From: Dethiosulfatarculus sandiegensis
Lineage (GTDB): Bacteria; Desulfobacterota; Desulfarculia; Desulfarculales; Desulfarculaceae
NCBI RefSeq assembly: GCF_000931935.2
Contig: NZ_AZAC01000023.1
Coordinates: 81,090 to 145,089 of the forward strand
Reading direction: 5' to 3'
DNA: 64,000 nucleotides
Part shown: positions 35,359 to 43,521 of the stretch, piece after piece
Numbering within the stretch: the stretch's first letter is position 1
How the letters are laid out: the number at the start of each line of letters is the position of its first letter
The notes under the pieces: model-generated
Told to the model about the DNA's origin: nothing
The model's input: the letters and a program-made list of their open reading frames with translations, nothing else
Database searches by the model: none
Made by a program: the position numbers and the translations under genes

Positions 35359-36675
35359 ATGACCGGCCAAAACCTGGACCCCGGCCTGCCCCTTTTGCAG
35401 CAGGCGGACCTTAAAAACAAGGTCGTATTGGTCAGATTTGATCACAATGTGGTCAAAAAAGGCGAAATAAGAGACCCGTACCGCATTGACCGAACCATAG
35501 GCACCTTGTTTTACATTGTGCAGCAAGGCGGCAGGCCCATACTAATGACCCATGTGGGCAGGCCCAGGGACAAAAAAACCGGTGACATAAAAGTGGACGA
35601 TTCCAGTTCGGTAAGACCGATTGTGGAATACCTGGAATCCAAACTGCACAGCCGCTTTATGGTGCCCGAATTCAGGGCCACGGAAAAAGGCATCCAGGCC
35701 ATTGACACCAGCATCAACCTGGCCATCCGGGAGCTTGAACAGGGGAGGATAGGCGGAATCTATCTACCGAACACCCGCTGGTTTGCAGGCGAGGAGCAAA
35801 AAGGCGAGGCCAGGGAGTCATTGGCCCTGCAATTGGCCGGGCTGGCCGATATCTATGTGAACGATGCCTTTGGCTCTTGGCAGCCCCATGCCTCCACCCT
35901 GGATATAACTTATCATTTGCCAAGTTATGCAGGCTGGCTCATGCAGGCCGAGTTGAACAACTTGGAGCAGGTGCTGAAACCCGAGCGGCCCTTTGTGGGT
36001 GTGGTGGCCGGGGCCAAGTATGACACCAAGATAGGCCCCTTAAACGCCATGTACGAACAGGTGGATTACCTGATTCTGGGAGGGGTGATCTATAACACCT
36101 ACCTTTGCGCCAAGTACGGGGTCAAGATCAAGGGAGTCAGTGACACCGACATAGAAGCGGCCGGGGAGCTTGTGAAAAAAGACAAAGAGCAGGGCAAGAT
36201 CTTAGAGCTTCCCCTGATTGTGGAGAGCGACCTGCTCGGCAGGGAAGAAAACGCCTTCCGCACCCTCAGGGTTGAAGACCTGAAACCCGGCCGGGAGCTG
36301 AATTACATCTTGGATATAGACTCGGCCAGTTTCGAGGACCCGAAGGTAAAGGAAGTCTTGGGCCGGGCCAGGACCATATTTGTCAATGCGGTCATGGGCT
36401 TCACTCCCCACTTCACAGACGGTTCCAGGGCCTTGGACACCACCATTGACGCCAACCGCGAGGCCAACAAACTTTATGGTGGAGGAGACACCCTGCAGGA
36501 ATTCAAGGATCTTTGCCCGGGCCTTTACCTGTCCGTGCAGGACGATGCCCAATATTATTTTTTTACCGGCGGAGGCTCTGTGCTCAAGGCCATTGAGCAA
36601 AGATCGCCTTATGGCATGGAACCGGTTATCGCACTCATGAAAAACGCTGAAAAATTCAAGACCATTCCCCAATAG
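35359..36675 (+). CDS. pgk: Divergent phosphoglycerate kinase
   Basis: This protein of about 438 residues has the two-domain PGK fold pattern: VLVRFDHNVV (for the usual VRVDFNVP), YRIDRTIGTL, THVGRPRDK, PNTRWFAGEE, VNDAFG, AGAKYDTKI and GGGDTLQEF. The normal substrate-site stretch DAFG-x-x-HR-x-H-x-S reads DAFGSWQPHAST, so the HR pair is lost and one residue is missing. Length is above the usual 390-400. GGAGG lies seven bases before the ATG at 35359; the frame is open upstream to 35248 but that would overlap the lipoprotein. It may still work in glycolysis or may have another acyl-phosphate substrate. Confidence 0.8.
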   Translation: MTGQNLDPGLPLLQQADLKNKVVLVRFDHNVVKKGEIRDPYRIDRTIGTLFYIVQQGGRPILMTHVGRPRDKKTGDIKVDDSSSVRPIVEYLESKLHSRFMVPEFRATEKGIQAIDTSINLAIRELEQGRIGGIYLPNTRWFAGEEQKGEARESLALQLAGLADIYVNDAFGSWQPHASTLDITYHLPSYAGWLMQAELNNLEQVLKPERPFVGVVAGAKYDTKIGPLNAMYEQVDYLILGGVIYNTYLCAKYGVKIKGVSDTDIEAAGELVKKDKEQGKILELPLIVESDLLGREENAFRTLRVEDLKPGRELNYILDIDSASFEDPKVKEVLGRARTIFVNAVMGFTPHFTDGSRALDTTIDANREANKLYGGGDTLQEFKDLCPGLYLSVQDDAQYYFFTGGGSVLKAIEQRSPYGMEPVIALMKNAEKFKTIPQ

Positions 36676-36694
36676 ACCATAACAGGACATGAAA

Positions 36695-36736
36695 AAAACC
36701 GGTCGGATCAACTTAAATCCGGCCGGTTTTCTTTTT
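36695..36736. terminator. Bidirectional terminator between pgk and the acetyltransferase
   Basis: AAAACCGGTCGGAT (36695-36708) pairs with ATCCGGCCGGTTTT (36717-36730) with one G-U, followed by a T-run on the plus strand and preceded by an A-run. The flanking genes are convergent. Confidence 0.85.
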
Positions 36737-36760
36737 TGCGGGTGAGGTAAAGGCAGATTT

Positions 36761-37285
36761 TTAATTCTGCTTTTCCTTTAAGATATTTTTGGCAGGAACG
36801 CCGACGCAGGTTGCATTATCCGGCACATCTTCCAGGACAACGGCATTGGCCCCAACCCGAACCTGATCCCCCACCTTGACCGGACCGAGGATTTTGGCAC
36901 CCGCCCCCACAAATATGTGATTGCCCAAGACGGGGGCCATGCCCTTTTCAGCCCCAATGGTCACCTGGTGTTCCAGATATACGTGGCTGCCGCCTTGCAC
37001 ATTTGTGTTTATCACCACACCCAGAGCGTGGATAAGCACAAATCCCGGCCCGAAATCCGCGCCTCTTCCGATTACACAGCCGCCGAACCAGGTTATCAGC
37101 TTGTTAAACAGCATGGTAAAGGGAAATAGCCCCGTCTTATGGCTGGCCTGCATGAAACGGTACATGAGCATGGCAAAGGTGCCGTCGGTAAGAAGGACCT
37201 TGAGCAGATCCCCCCTGGAATCGCTTCCATAGAGCCAAAGCGCCTTGGCCTTTATATCTGAATTCATAAGCTGGAAAAGAGTCAT
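36761..37285 (-). CDS. Serine acetyltransferase-like hexapeptide transferase
   Basis: This protein of about 174 residues has the left-handed beta-helix repeat pattern of CysE-type acetyltransferases: GRGADFGPGFVLIHALGVVIN, VTIGAEKG and the ending VRVGANAVVLEDVPDNATCVGVPAKNI. The His in the LIHALG segment corresponds to the catalytic His of serine acetyltransferase. It is shorter than CysE (about 270) because the N-terminal helical domain is reduced. The ATG at 37285 is chosen; a TTG at 37321 would overlap the preceding gene. It is 19 bases downstream of the ATP-grasp gene. It could acetylate Ser or another small molecule. Confidence 0.8.
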   Translation of the reverse strand: MTLFQLMNSDIKAKALWLYGSDSRGDLLKVLLTDGTFAMLMYRFMQASHKTGLFPFTMLFNKLITWFGGCVIGRGADFGPGFVLIHALGVVINTNVQGGSHVYLEHQVTIGAEKGMAPVLGNHIFVGAGAKILGPVKVGDQVRVGANAVVLEDVPDNATCVGVPAKNILKEKQN

Positions 37286-37304
37286 CTTTTGATCCGCCCC
37301 CTTT

Positions 37305-38081
37305 TCACAGTTCACCTGCAATTATCCTTTGCGCAATCACACCCGGTATATCAATGCCTGCCAGTCCGGGGCCATGATGACCGAATTTAACATTAAACTC
37401 AAGCAGGTAAGGTTTGCCTTGCCAAAAGGCCACATCAACCCCCACTTCGTTCAAGTTGGCGCTTCTGGCCGCTTCCACAGCCAGTTCCACGGCAGAGTCG
37501 GGCACGCCTTCAAAATCCACCTGGCCGCCCCGGGCCACATTGGTGCGGAAATCCTCGGGCTGGCTCCAGCGCCAATAGGCCAAAAGCGGCTCAAACCCCA
37601 AAACAATAACCCGTATATCCCTTTTTATCGGTAAATACTCCTGGATATAGGCCGGGCTGTTGTCAAGCAGATAGGCGTTTAGCTCTGCCTGATTGCGAAC
37701 CAGATAAACCCCTTTGCCCAGGGCGGAGCCCCTGGCTTTTTTGGCCACAAAGGGAAAGCTGAAATAATCGGTGATTGCCTGTGCCTGTTTACCGTAAAAA
37801 ACCCTGGTGCGGGGATGGTCCAACCCCAGAAGGTTGAACAAAGTGGTTTGCTTTATCTTATCCCCCTCCAGCAAATGACACTCCAAAGAGGGATAAATAC
37901 CCTTGCCCATGGCGCTGAGCTGCAGGGCAAAGGCATCTGTGGGATAAAAAATCCGCCGGGCATTTTGGATAAGCTCCAAATGCTCCGGCGGATAATCTTC
38001 CAGATTGGGGCGAAGCCCCAGGGTTGTGAACTCCGGAAAACGGGCCAGACGGACCCCAATGGCCACCAATGGTTGAGCCAA
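37305..38081 (-). CDS. RimK-like ATP-grasp protein
   Basis: This is a 258-residue protein with an ATP-grasp fold. The visible pattern is FPFVAKKARGSALGKGVYLV (ATP-binding Lys and Gly-rich loop), YIQEYLPIKRDIRVIVLG, and near the C-terminus VGVDVAFWQGKPYLLEFNVKFG with the Mg-binding Glu-x-Asn. ATP-grasp ligases of this type join an amine to a carboxylate, such as RimK or peptide ligases. The start is TTG at 38081, supported by AAGGAAG six bases upstream. It is followed by the CysE-like gene, so both may act on one small molecule. That is inference. Confidence 0.78.
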   Translation of the reverse strand: MAQPLVAIGVRLARFPEFTTLGLRPNLEDYPPEHLELIQNARRIFYPTDAFALQLSAMGKGIYPSLECHLLEGDKIKQTTLFNLLGLDHPRTRVFYGKQAQAITDYFSFPFVAKKARGSALGKGVYLVRNQAELNAYLLDNSPAYIQEYLPIKRDIRVIVLGFEPLLAYWRWSQPEDFRTNVARGGQVDFEGVPDSAVELAVEAARSANLNEVGVDVAFWQGKPYLLEFNVKFGHHGPGLAGIDIPGVIAQRIIAGEL

Positions 38082-38137
38082 GATCAGCTTCCTTTTTTTA
38101 ACGGAATTCCAAGGCCGACTGAGAAAACCTTGAAAAA

Positions 38138-38516
38138 AGGGGACAGAGTCGGCCTGTAAGCCGAGTTCTGTTCCCGGCTAAAAAGCCGGGCGATGACCAT
38201 TCCTCTAGGACGCCGGTTACCCGACGCCTCAAGCAACCTACCCGGAGGTATCGGACGGGCAGCCCTTAACACCTCCCTATTTGGTTTTGCACTGGGTGGG
38301 GTTTGCCTAGCTCCGGACGTCGCCGCCCGGACTGGTGAGCTCTTACCTCACCGTTTCACCCTTACCGCCTTCCAAAGGAAGACGGCGGTCTGTTTTCTGT
38401 GGCACTGTCCATGGGGTCACCCCCCCTGGCCGTTAGCCAGCACCCTGCCCTTCAGTGCTCGGACTTTCCTCTCGCCTTATTGCTAAAGCCGGCGGTCATC
38501 CGGCCGACTCTGTCCC
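38138..38516 (-). ncRNA. rnpB: RNase P RNA, bacterial type A
   Basis: On the minus strand the RNA begins GGGACAGAGTCGGCCGG, contains the conserved GAGGAAAGTCCGAGC, then GGGTGACCCCATGGACAGTGCCACAGAAA, GGTAAGAGCTCACC, and ends with AGAGGAATGGTCATCGCC, an ACAGAA element and GGCCGACTCTGTCCCC. The first and last segments form the closing P1 helix. A T-run follows directly. It is the catalytic RNA that processes tRNA 5' ends. The exact ends are uncertain by a few bases. Confidence 0.95.
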
Positions 38517-38587
38517 GCTTAGCTTAAAAACAAACCCAGTCAGACCTCAAAGGGCCTGCCCAGTCAAAAGGTCCTGATCAAAAGACC

Positions 38588-39019
38588 CTATCTCCGGTCT
38601 ATGGCCTGGTTGGCCAACTCATCGGCCCTTTTGTTAAACTCTCGCCTTACATGAATAATATCCACCTGTTCAATGCCCTGCAACAGGGTCTTGACTTCAT
38701 CGAACAAAGGTTTTAAAAGCGGGCTTTTAACTCGGTATTGACCGTTTAACTGTTTAACCAGGAGTTCCGAATCCAGGCGCACGGAAAGGGAGGCGACTTC
38801 CAATTCCAAAGCTGCCTTGACACCCAGGATAAGACCTTGATATTCCGCTACATTATTAGTCACTTTACCCAGGTAGCGGGTCAGGGCCCTGACTTCTCCG
38901 CCCTCTTTGTCATAGAGGACCGCCCCAGCCCCGGCCTCGCCGGGATTTCCCCGGCTGGCGCCGTCTGAATGGAGCACCAATTCAGGGCCGGGCCTTTTCG
39001 CGGAGCCTAGCGGGCTCAT
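38588..39019 (-). CDS. RNase HI-like protein
   Basis: This 143-residue protein has the RNase H fold pattern HSDGASRGNPGEAG (first Asp), NNVAEYQGLI (Glu), RLDSELLVKQLNGQYRV (Asp) and EFNKRADELANQA (last Asp). All four metal-binding acids are present. It belongs to the RnhA-like group often found beside the zinc-ribbon protein gene. It overlaps that upstream gene by four bases. It likely cleaves RNA in RNA-DNA hybrids. Confidence 0.9.
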   Translation of the reverse strand: MSPLGSAKRPGPELVLHSDGASRGNPGEAGAGAVLYDKEGGEVRALTRYLGKVTNNVAEYQGLILGVKAALELEVASLSVRLDSELLVKQLNGQYRVKSPLLKPLFDEVKTLLQGIEQVDIIHVRREFNKRADELANQAIDRR

Positions 39020-39750
39020 TCGTCGTCAGCCCCGTTCAGGGTCTCCGCATCTGCCCAGTAGATCAAACGACGGCAGGAAGGGCAATCCATGATGCGGTCC
39101 ATGCGCTGAAGTTCATTAAACTGTTGGGGAGGAATGCGCATGTGGCAGACTCCACAGACCCCTTTGCTCACAGGGGCCAGGGCCACGCCTTGGCGGTTTT
39201 CGCGGATAAAGTCGTAACGATCCATGAGATCGAAATCAATACCCTTGGTCAGGCCGCCTCTGTTCTTGCCAAGCTTATCCACCTGAGTCTGAATTTCGGC
39301 GGACCTTTTGGAAAGAACCTCTTTCTGCTCATCGGCGTCTGCGGTGATGGTCTTTAAACGCCCCTCAATCTCGGCGATCTGGGCCTTTAAGGCTTCCTGA
39401 TCTTCCATGAGTGATAAAAGGACTTCTTCGTTTCCCTTTACCGTATCCTTCCCCTCTTGAATCTCGGCGGTCGCGGCCCGGTACTCACGCTGGTTTTTGG
39501 AAGACATGAGCCGGGACTCGGCCTTGCGAACCCTGGCCTGGATCTGATCGTTCTCGGTCTCCATAAGCTTGCGCTTGCTCTCAATCTCTGAGAGGACCGC
39601 CTGGTTCTGTTCCAAATTACTGGTCAGGACTTCTTCCGCTTGACTCAGCTCCTCCAGGCGCTGGGGAATGGCTTCCAGCTCCTGGGTGAGATCGTAAAGA
39701 GTTTTGTCCAATTTTTGGAGCTTAACCAGAAGCTTCAACTGCTCCAGCAA
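39016..39750 (-). CDS. Coiled-coil protein with C4 zinc ribbon
   Basis: This is a 244-residue protein. Residues 1-165 are a long charged coiled coil with the SKNQREYRAATAEI turn typical of the family. The C-terminus has CGVCHMRIPPQQFNEL and then CPSCRRLIYW, four Cys forming a zinc ribbon (zf-RING_7 type). Its function is not established; members often precede an RNase H-like gene and follow nif3, as here. It is probably a nucleic-acid-linked adaptor. Confidence 0.88.
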   Translation of the reverse strand: MLEQLKLLVKLQKLDKTLYDLTQELEAIPQRLEELSQAEEVLTSNLEQNQAVLSEIESKRKLMETENDQIQARVRKAESRLMSSKNQREYRAATAEIQEGKDTVKGNEEVLLSLMEDQEALKAQIAEIEGRLKTITADADEQKEVLSKRSAEIQTQVDKLGKNRGGLTKGIDFDLMDRYDFIRENRQGVALAPVSKGVCGVCHMRIPPQQFNELQRMDRIMDCPSCRRLIYWADAETLNGADDE

Positions 39751-39763
39751 AATTTGCCTCCTT

Positions 39764-40903
39764 CTATTCTTCGAATACGGGCCGCCAGGGGTCGCGGCCC
39801 TTGGTCCAGGGCGTTACCTCAGCCTCAAAACCGCTGGCTTTTATGCGGGCGGCCAATTGAGTTGCCCATGGCAATACGACGATTTCCTCGGTCTGAAAAT
39901 GACCCAGCACCAATAGGCATATGCCAAGGTCCCAAGCCCTTTCACCCTGGTGATAGCCTGCTTCGCCGGTTACCAATACCTGAGCTCCGCTGGACGCCGC
40001 CCGGTCGATGAAATCACCGCCTGAGCCGCCCAACACAGCAACCTTATCTACTTTTTCCGGAACAGGTCCTGCAAAAGCGCCGTGGGTCGCACCCAACTTG
40101 CGCGCAGCCAATTCCAAAAATTCCTTACCTTTCAAGGGTTCGGGCAAACTGCCCACCCTGCCCAGGCCAAATCCGGAAGGACCCTGCTTGAGTTCATAGA
40201 TATCAAAAGCCGGTTCTTCATAGGGATGGGCCTGGTATAGGGCCTTTATAACCGCTCCCAATTCGGCCGAAGGGACCACGGTTTCAAGTCTGCATTCACG
40301 CACCCGGTTTCTGCCGCCCGGGTTGCCGAGATAGGGGGTTCGCCCCTCCGGCGCAAAAAAAGAGCCTTCACCTAAGGTGGTGAAGGCACATTCATTGTAC
40401 TGGCCTATACGGCCAGCTCCTTTTTTGAAAAGAGCATCTTTGACTGATCCCAATTCCTGCTCGGGCACAAAGGTGACCAGTTTGGCCATGCCTTTTTTGA
40501 TCTCTTCCAAGGGCCTGGTTTCAACAAGGCTCAAGCGCTCGGCCAAGGCATCGTTAACCCCGCCGGGGGCCGCATCCAGATTGGTGTGAGCGGCAAAAAG
40601 AGAAAGCCCTCCGGCCACGGCCCTGATCAACCGGTCGGTCTGCGGGTTATCCGTGCGCAAATTTTCCAGTGGTTTAAAAAGAGGGGGATGGTGTGTCAAA
40701 AGTAAGTCTACATTCGCGGCCAAGGCCTTTTTCAGGAGGATTTCGTCCAACTCCAGGGCCACCCAGATTTTCCGGGCCTCCGCCTTGGGGTTTCCGGCCA
40801 GAAGGCCTACCCTGTCCCAGGGTTCGGCAGTCCAGGCTGGAGCCCATTCCTCCATGATTTGTGCCACCTGGGCCACATTTATGTATTTAGTATGCTCAGT
40901 CAT
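39764..40903 (-). CDS. Nif3-like dinuclear metal centre protein
   Basis: This protein of about 379 residues is of the Nif3/DUF34 family, hexameric proteins with two metals. It has EPWDRVGLLAG, LLLTHHPPLF (metal-binding His pair), AAHTNLDAAPGGVNDALA, then an inserted domain of about 110 residues with YQAHPYEEPAFDIY, and the end VTGEAGYHQGERAWDLGI and LGHFQTEE. The inserted domain is the longer bacterial variant. The ATG at 40903 has no good ribosome binding site. An alternative ATG at 40972 would add 23 unusual residues. The exact biological role is unsettled. Confidence 0.88.
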   Translation of the reverse strand: MTEHTKYINVAQVAQIMEEWAPAWTAEPWDRVGLLAGNPKAEARKIWVALELDEILLKKALAANVDLLLTHHPPLFKPLENLRTDNPQTDRLIRAVAGGLSLFAAHTNLDAAPGGVNDALAERLSLVETRPLEEIKKGMAKLVTFVPEQELGSVKDALFKKGAGRIGQYNECAFTTLGEGSFFAPEGRTPYLGNPGGRNRVRECRLETVVPSAELGAVIKALYQAHPYEEPAFDIYELKQGPSGFGLGRVGSLPEPLKGKEFLELAARKLGATHGAFAGPVPEKVDKVAVLGGSGGDFIDRAASSGAQVLVTGEAGYHQGERAWDLGICLLVLGHFQTEEIVVLPWATQLAARIKASGFEAEVTPWTKGRDPWRPVFEE

Positions 40904-40944
40904 GAGGGCAATAAAGTGGGCGCCCCTCGCTGAGGCGCCCCTTT

Positions 40945-41010
40945 TCAGGCCGTGTCCGACGCTTTTGTGCATTTTCGGGATCTTTCCCTATGCACATAAG
41001 CGGTTTCCAT
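40945..41010 (-). CDS. Possible 21-residue frame between tRNA-Met and nif3
   Basis: On the minus strand a TTAAGGAG site lies about 8 bases before an ATG at 41010. The frame starts METAYVHRER and ends with TGA at 40945. A hairpin of two GGCGCC palindromes follows before the nif3-like gene, which itself lacks a ribosome binding site. It could be a leader or chance. Confidence 0.25.
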   Translation of the reverse strand: METAYVHRERSRKCTKASDTA

Positions 41011-41030
41011 ATGGCCTACTCCTTAAATTT

Positions 41031-41106
41031 TGGTGGGCCCACCTGGCCTCGAACCAGGGACTATCCGGTTATGAGCCGGAGGCTCTACCAACTGAGCTAT
41101 GGGCCC
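41031..41106 (-). tRNA. tRNA-Met (CAU anticodon)
   Basis: On the minus strand the sequence begins GGGCCCATAGCTCAGTTGG and ends with GGTTCGAGGCCAGGT, GGGCCC and an encoded ACCA. The acceptor stem GGGCCCA/TGGGCCC is perfect. The anticodon loop is CTCATAA on a CCGG stem. CAU could also be an Ile tRNA with modified C, but the body looks like elongator Met. Confidence 0.93.
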
Positions 41107-41243
41107 GAAGACAGAATTTGATTATGGCTGCACACATGGCGCCTGTCAAGCCGTGGAGCAAAGTTTACTGTAACCAAACGGAAAAAAACTGTCTCGACCC
41201 CGTAAAATATTAATTTTACATGAGTCGGACAGCTAAATGCAAG

Positions 41244-42203
41244 TTAAACCACCCTGTGGGGGATTTCCTCCCCTTTCAGATAGGCGATGATATTTTCAGC
41301 CGCCGTGCTGCCAATATCGCAACGGGTCTCCCAGGTGGCGGTTCCGGCATGGGGCGCCAACAGTACATTGGGCATATCCAAAAGGCCCTGATGCACCAAA
41401 GGCTCCTTTTCATAGACATCCAGCCCGGCTCCGGCTATGAGGCCTTCGGAAAGCGCCTTGACCAGATCCGCTTCCTTGATCAAGGGTCCCCTGGCGGTGT
41501 TGATCACATAGGCGGTTTTTTTCATCTTGCCGAAGGCCTGGTAGTTAAAGGCGCCTTTGGTCTGCTCTGTGAGAGGGGCGTTAACAGAGACAAAGTCAGA
41601 AGCAGCCAAAAACTCATCAAAGGAAAGGTACCTGGCGCCGAGTTCCGCCTCTGCCTCGGGGTCTGGTGTTCGCTTGGTGTAAACGATATTCATGCCAAAG
41701 GCCCGCGCCCTTCTGGCCACGGCCAGGCCAATACGGCCCATGCCGTAGATGCCCAGAGTCTTGCCCTTAAGGTCGACACCAAGCATGAACATGGGAGAGG
41801 TGCCCTTGAATTCGCCCTTACGCACCAGCTGGTCGCCCTCAACCAGCCGCCGGGCCACGCCGAGCATCAGGGCCAGGGCCATATCAGCCGTGGCATCTGT
41901 GACCACATCCGGGGTGTTGGCCACAATCACTTTCCGTTCCCTGGCCGCTTCCAAATCTATATTGTCAAAGCCGACCGCAAAGTTGGCCACAATCTTCACA
42001 TCGGGGCACCTATCCATGTAATCCGCGTCGATCTTGTCCACCAGCATGGAAAGTACGGCCGTGGCTCCCTGACTCATATCGAGAAGCTCCTGCCTGGCAA
42101 GCGGGCGGTCATGGGGCGAGACCACCAGTTCCACGCCATCCATATTCCCGAAAAGATCCAGGGCAGGCTGGGGTATGCGTCTTGTGACCAAAATTTTTTT
42201 CAT
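41244..42203 (-). CDS. D-2-hydroxyacid dehydrogenase (glyoxylate/hydroxypyruvate reductase type)
   Basis: This is a 319-residue NAD(P)-dependent dehydrogenase. The substrate-site segment NFAVGFDNIDLEAA, the nucleotide loop GIYGMGRIGLAVARRA, the catalytic Arg in NTARGPLI, Glu in DVYEKEP and His in PHAGTATWETR are all present. A basic YTKRTP after the loop suggests NADPH use. It is closest to glyoxylate/hydroxypyruvate reductases. It is downstream of tatC, separated by about 90 bases. Confidence 0.9.
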   Translation of the reverse strand: MKKILVTRRIPQPALDLFGNMDGVELVVSPHDRPLARQELLDMSQGATAVLSMLVDKIDADYMDRCPDVKIVANFAVGFDNIDLEAARERKVIVANTPDVVTDATADMALALMLGVARRLVEGDQLVRKGEFKGTSPMFMLGVDLKGKTLGIYGMGRIGLAVARRARAFGMNIVYTKRTPDPEAEAELGARYLSFDEFLAASDFVSVNAPLTEQTKGAFNYQAFGKMKKTAYVINTARGPLIKEADLVKALSEGLIAGAGLDVYEKEPLVHQGLLDMPNVLLAPHAGTATWETRCDIGSTAAENIIAYLKGEEIPHRVV

Positions 42204-42293
42204 TTTTATCTCCTTAAAAGAAACCGGTGCTTACGGTTCAAGGCCAAAGCACCCGTCAAATGAATTCATTGTTTCGGGGCCTGTCTCCCCCTG

Positions 42294-43100
42294 TTAGGAC
42301 TCGAACTCAGCCTCCTCTTCGGCCTGTTTCTCGGCTTTTTTCTTTTCCGAAGCAGCCACTAGCCAGATGGAGATTTCATAGAGTATCAAAAGAGGCAATG
42401 CCATCATGATCTGGCTCACCACATCCGGAGGCGTGAAAAAAGCCGCGGCCAAAAACATAATCAGAACTGCGTACTTACGTTTTTGGCGCAACATCTTGTT
42501 ATTCACAATGCCCAATCTGCCCAAAAAAATCAAGACCAGGGGCATTTGGAAAACCGCACCAAAGGCAAACAGAAGAGTGCCGCTGAAAGAGAGGTACTGC
42601 TTCAAGCTAACCATGGGCACGATCTCTTCGGTGGCGAAACTCATGAAAAAGGTGAAGGCGTAAGGGAAGACAACGGTATAGCAGAAGACTGCGCCCACAA
42701 TGAAAAGCACCGAAGAAAAAACCACATAGGGCCAGATCAGCCTGCGCTCGTGCTTGTAAAGCCCGGGTGAGACAAAACGCCAGAACTGATAAAAGACCAC
42801 AGGCGAGGCAGCCACCACTCCGGCCAACAGGGCTACCTTTAAATAAGTGAAAAAGGCCTCGGCCGGTGCGGTGTAGATCAGCTTTCCGGTGGCAGGCAGG
42901 GCCGCCACCAGGGGTTCGGTCAGAAAGGCGTAGATCTTTTCCTTAAAGGCATAGGCCCCCAAAAAACCTATCATGATCGCTATGACCGCCCGAACCAGAC
43001 AGGTGCGCAGCTCCTCTAAGTGAGACATGAAGGACATGCCCTGTTCCCGGCTCTCCTCCTGAGGCTCAGCCTGGCTGTTCTCCATGGTGTTCTCAGACAT
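42294..43100 (-). CDS. tatC: Sec-independent protein translocase TatC
   Basis: This is a protein of about 268 residues with six transmembrane helices. The N-terminal signature SFMSHLEELRTCLVRA is the twin-arginine signal binding site, followed by FLTEPLVAALPATGKLIYTAPAEAFFTYLKVA. The C-terminal tail is acidic and Lys-rich. The ATG at 43100 overlaps the end of tatB by eight bases; the open frame goes 12 codons further up inside tatB. Confidence 0.95.
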   Translation of the reverse strand: MSENTMENSQAEPQEESREQGMSFMSHLEELRTCLVRAVIAIMIGFLGAYAFKEKIYAFLTEPLVAALPATGKLIYTAPAEAFFTYLKVALLAGVVAASPVVFYQFWRFVSPGLYKHERRLIWPYVVFSSVLFIVGAVFCYTVVFPYAFTFFMSFATEEIVPMVSLKQYLSFSGTLLFAFGAVFQMPLVLIFLGRLGIVNNKMLRQKRKYAVLIMFLAAAFFTPPDVVSQIMMALPLLILYEISIWLVAASEKKKAEKQAEEEAEFES

Positions 43101-43494
43101 TGGTCTTATCCGCCTTGTCTGACTCGTCCGGCTCATCTGAGGAACCAGACTCCAGGAATTCTTTGGCGGTTTTATCCAAAGAATCTTCCACGGGCTGAGT
43201 TTTCACCTCCGCGGGTTCGGGTTTATCAGCCTGGTCTTTTTTGGAAGGGGGCGTATCCAAAAGGGCCTGGGGCTTTACCGATTCCACGGTCTCCTGAAAA
43301 GAATCTTTTATACCCTGAATATCCTGATAGGTCTGATTATCAGACAACTCGCTTTTGATCTCGTCCGTGGCCCGGCGGAATTCACTTAATCCCTTGCCAA
43401 GGCTTTTGGCCAGATCCGGGAGTTTTTTCGGGCCCACAACTAATAGGGCCACCACCAGAATTATCATAAGTTCGGGCAAGCCAATGCCAAACAT
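43093..43494 (-). CDS. tatB: Twin-arginine translocase subunit TatB
   Basis: This is a 133-residue protein with one N-terminal transmembrane helix and the TatA/B motif FGIGLPELMIILVVALLVVG, then PKKLPDLAKSLGKGLSEFRR amphipathic helix. The Glu in the helix (PEL) and the long acidic tail point to TatB more than TatA. With TatC it forms the receptor for folded, cofactor-loaded proteins. A clear TatA is not adjacent. Confidence 0.9.
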   Translation of the reverse strand: MFGIGLPELMIILVVALLVVGPKKLPDLAKSLGKGLSEFRRATDEIKSELSDNQTYQDIQGIKDSFQETVESVKPQALLDTPPSKKDQADKPEPAEVKTQPVEDSLDKTAKEFLESGSSDEPDESDKADKTNV

Positions 43495-43521
43495 TTATTC
43501 CTCCGAAATGAATACCAAAAT

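Noticed and set aside
41220..42263. A 347-codon plus-strand frame opposite the 2-hydroxyacid dehydrogenase
   Set aside because: The minus-strand gene has all catalytic motifs; the plus frame has no recognisable domain and no ribosome binding site.
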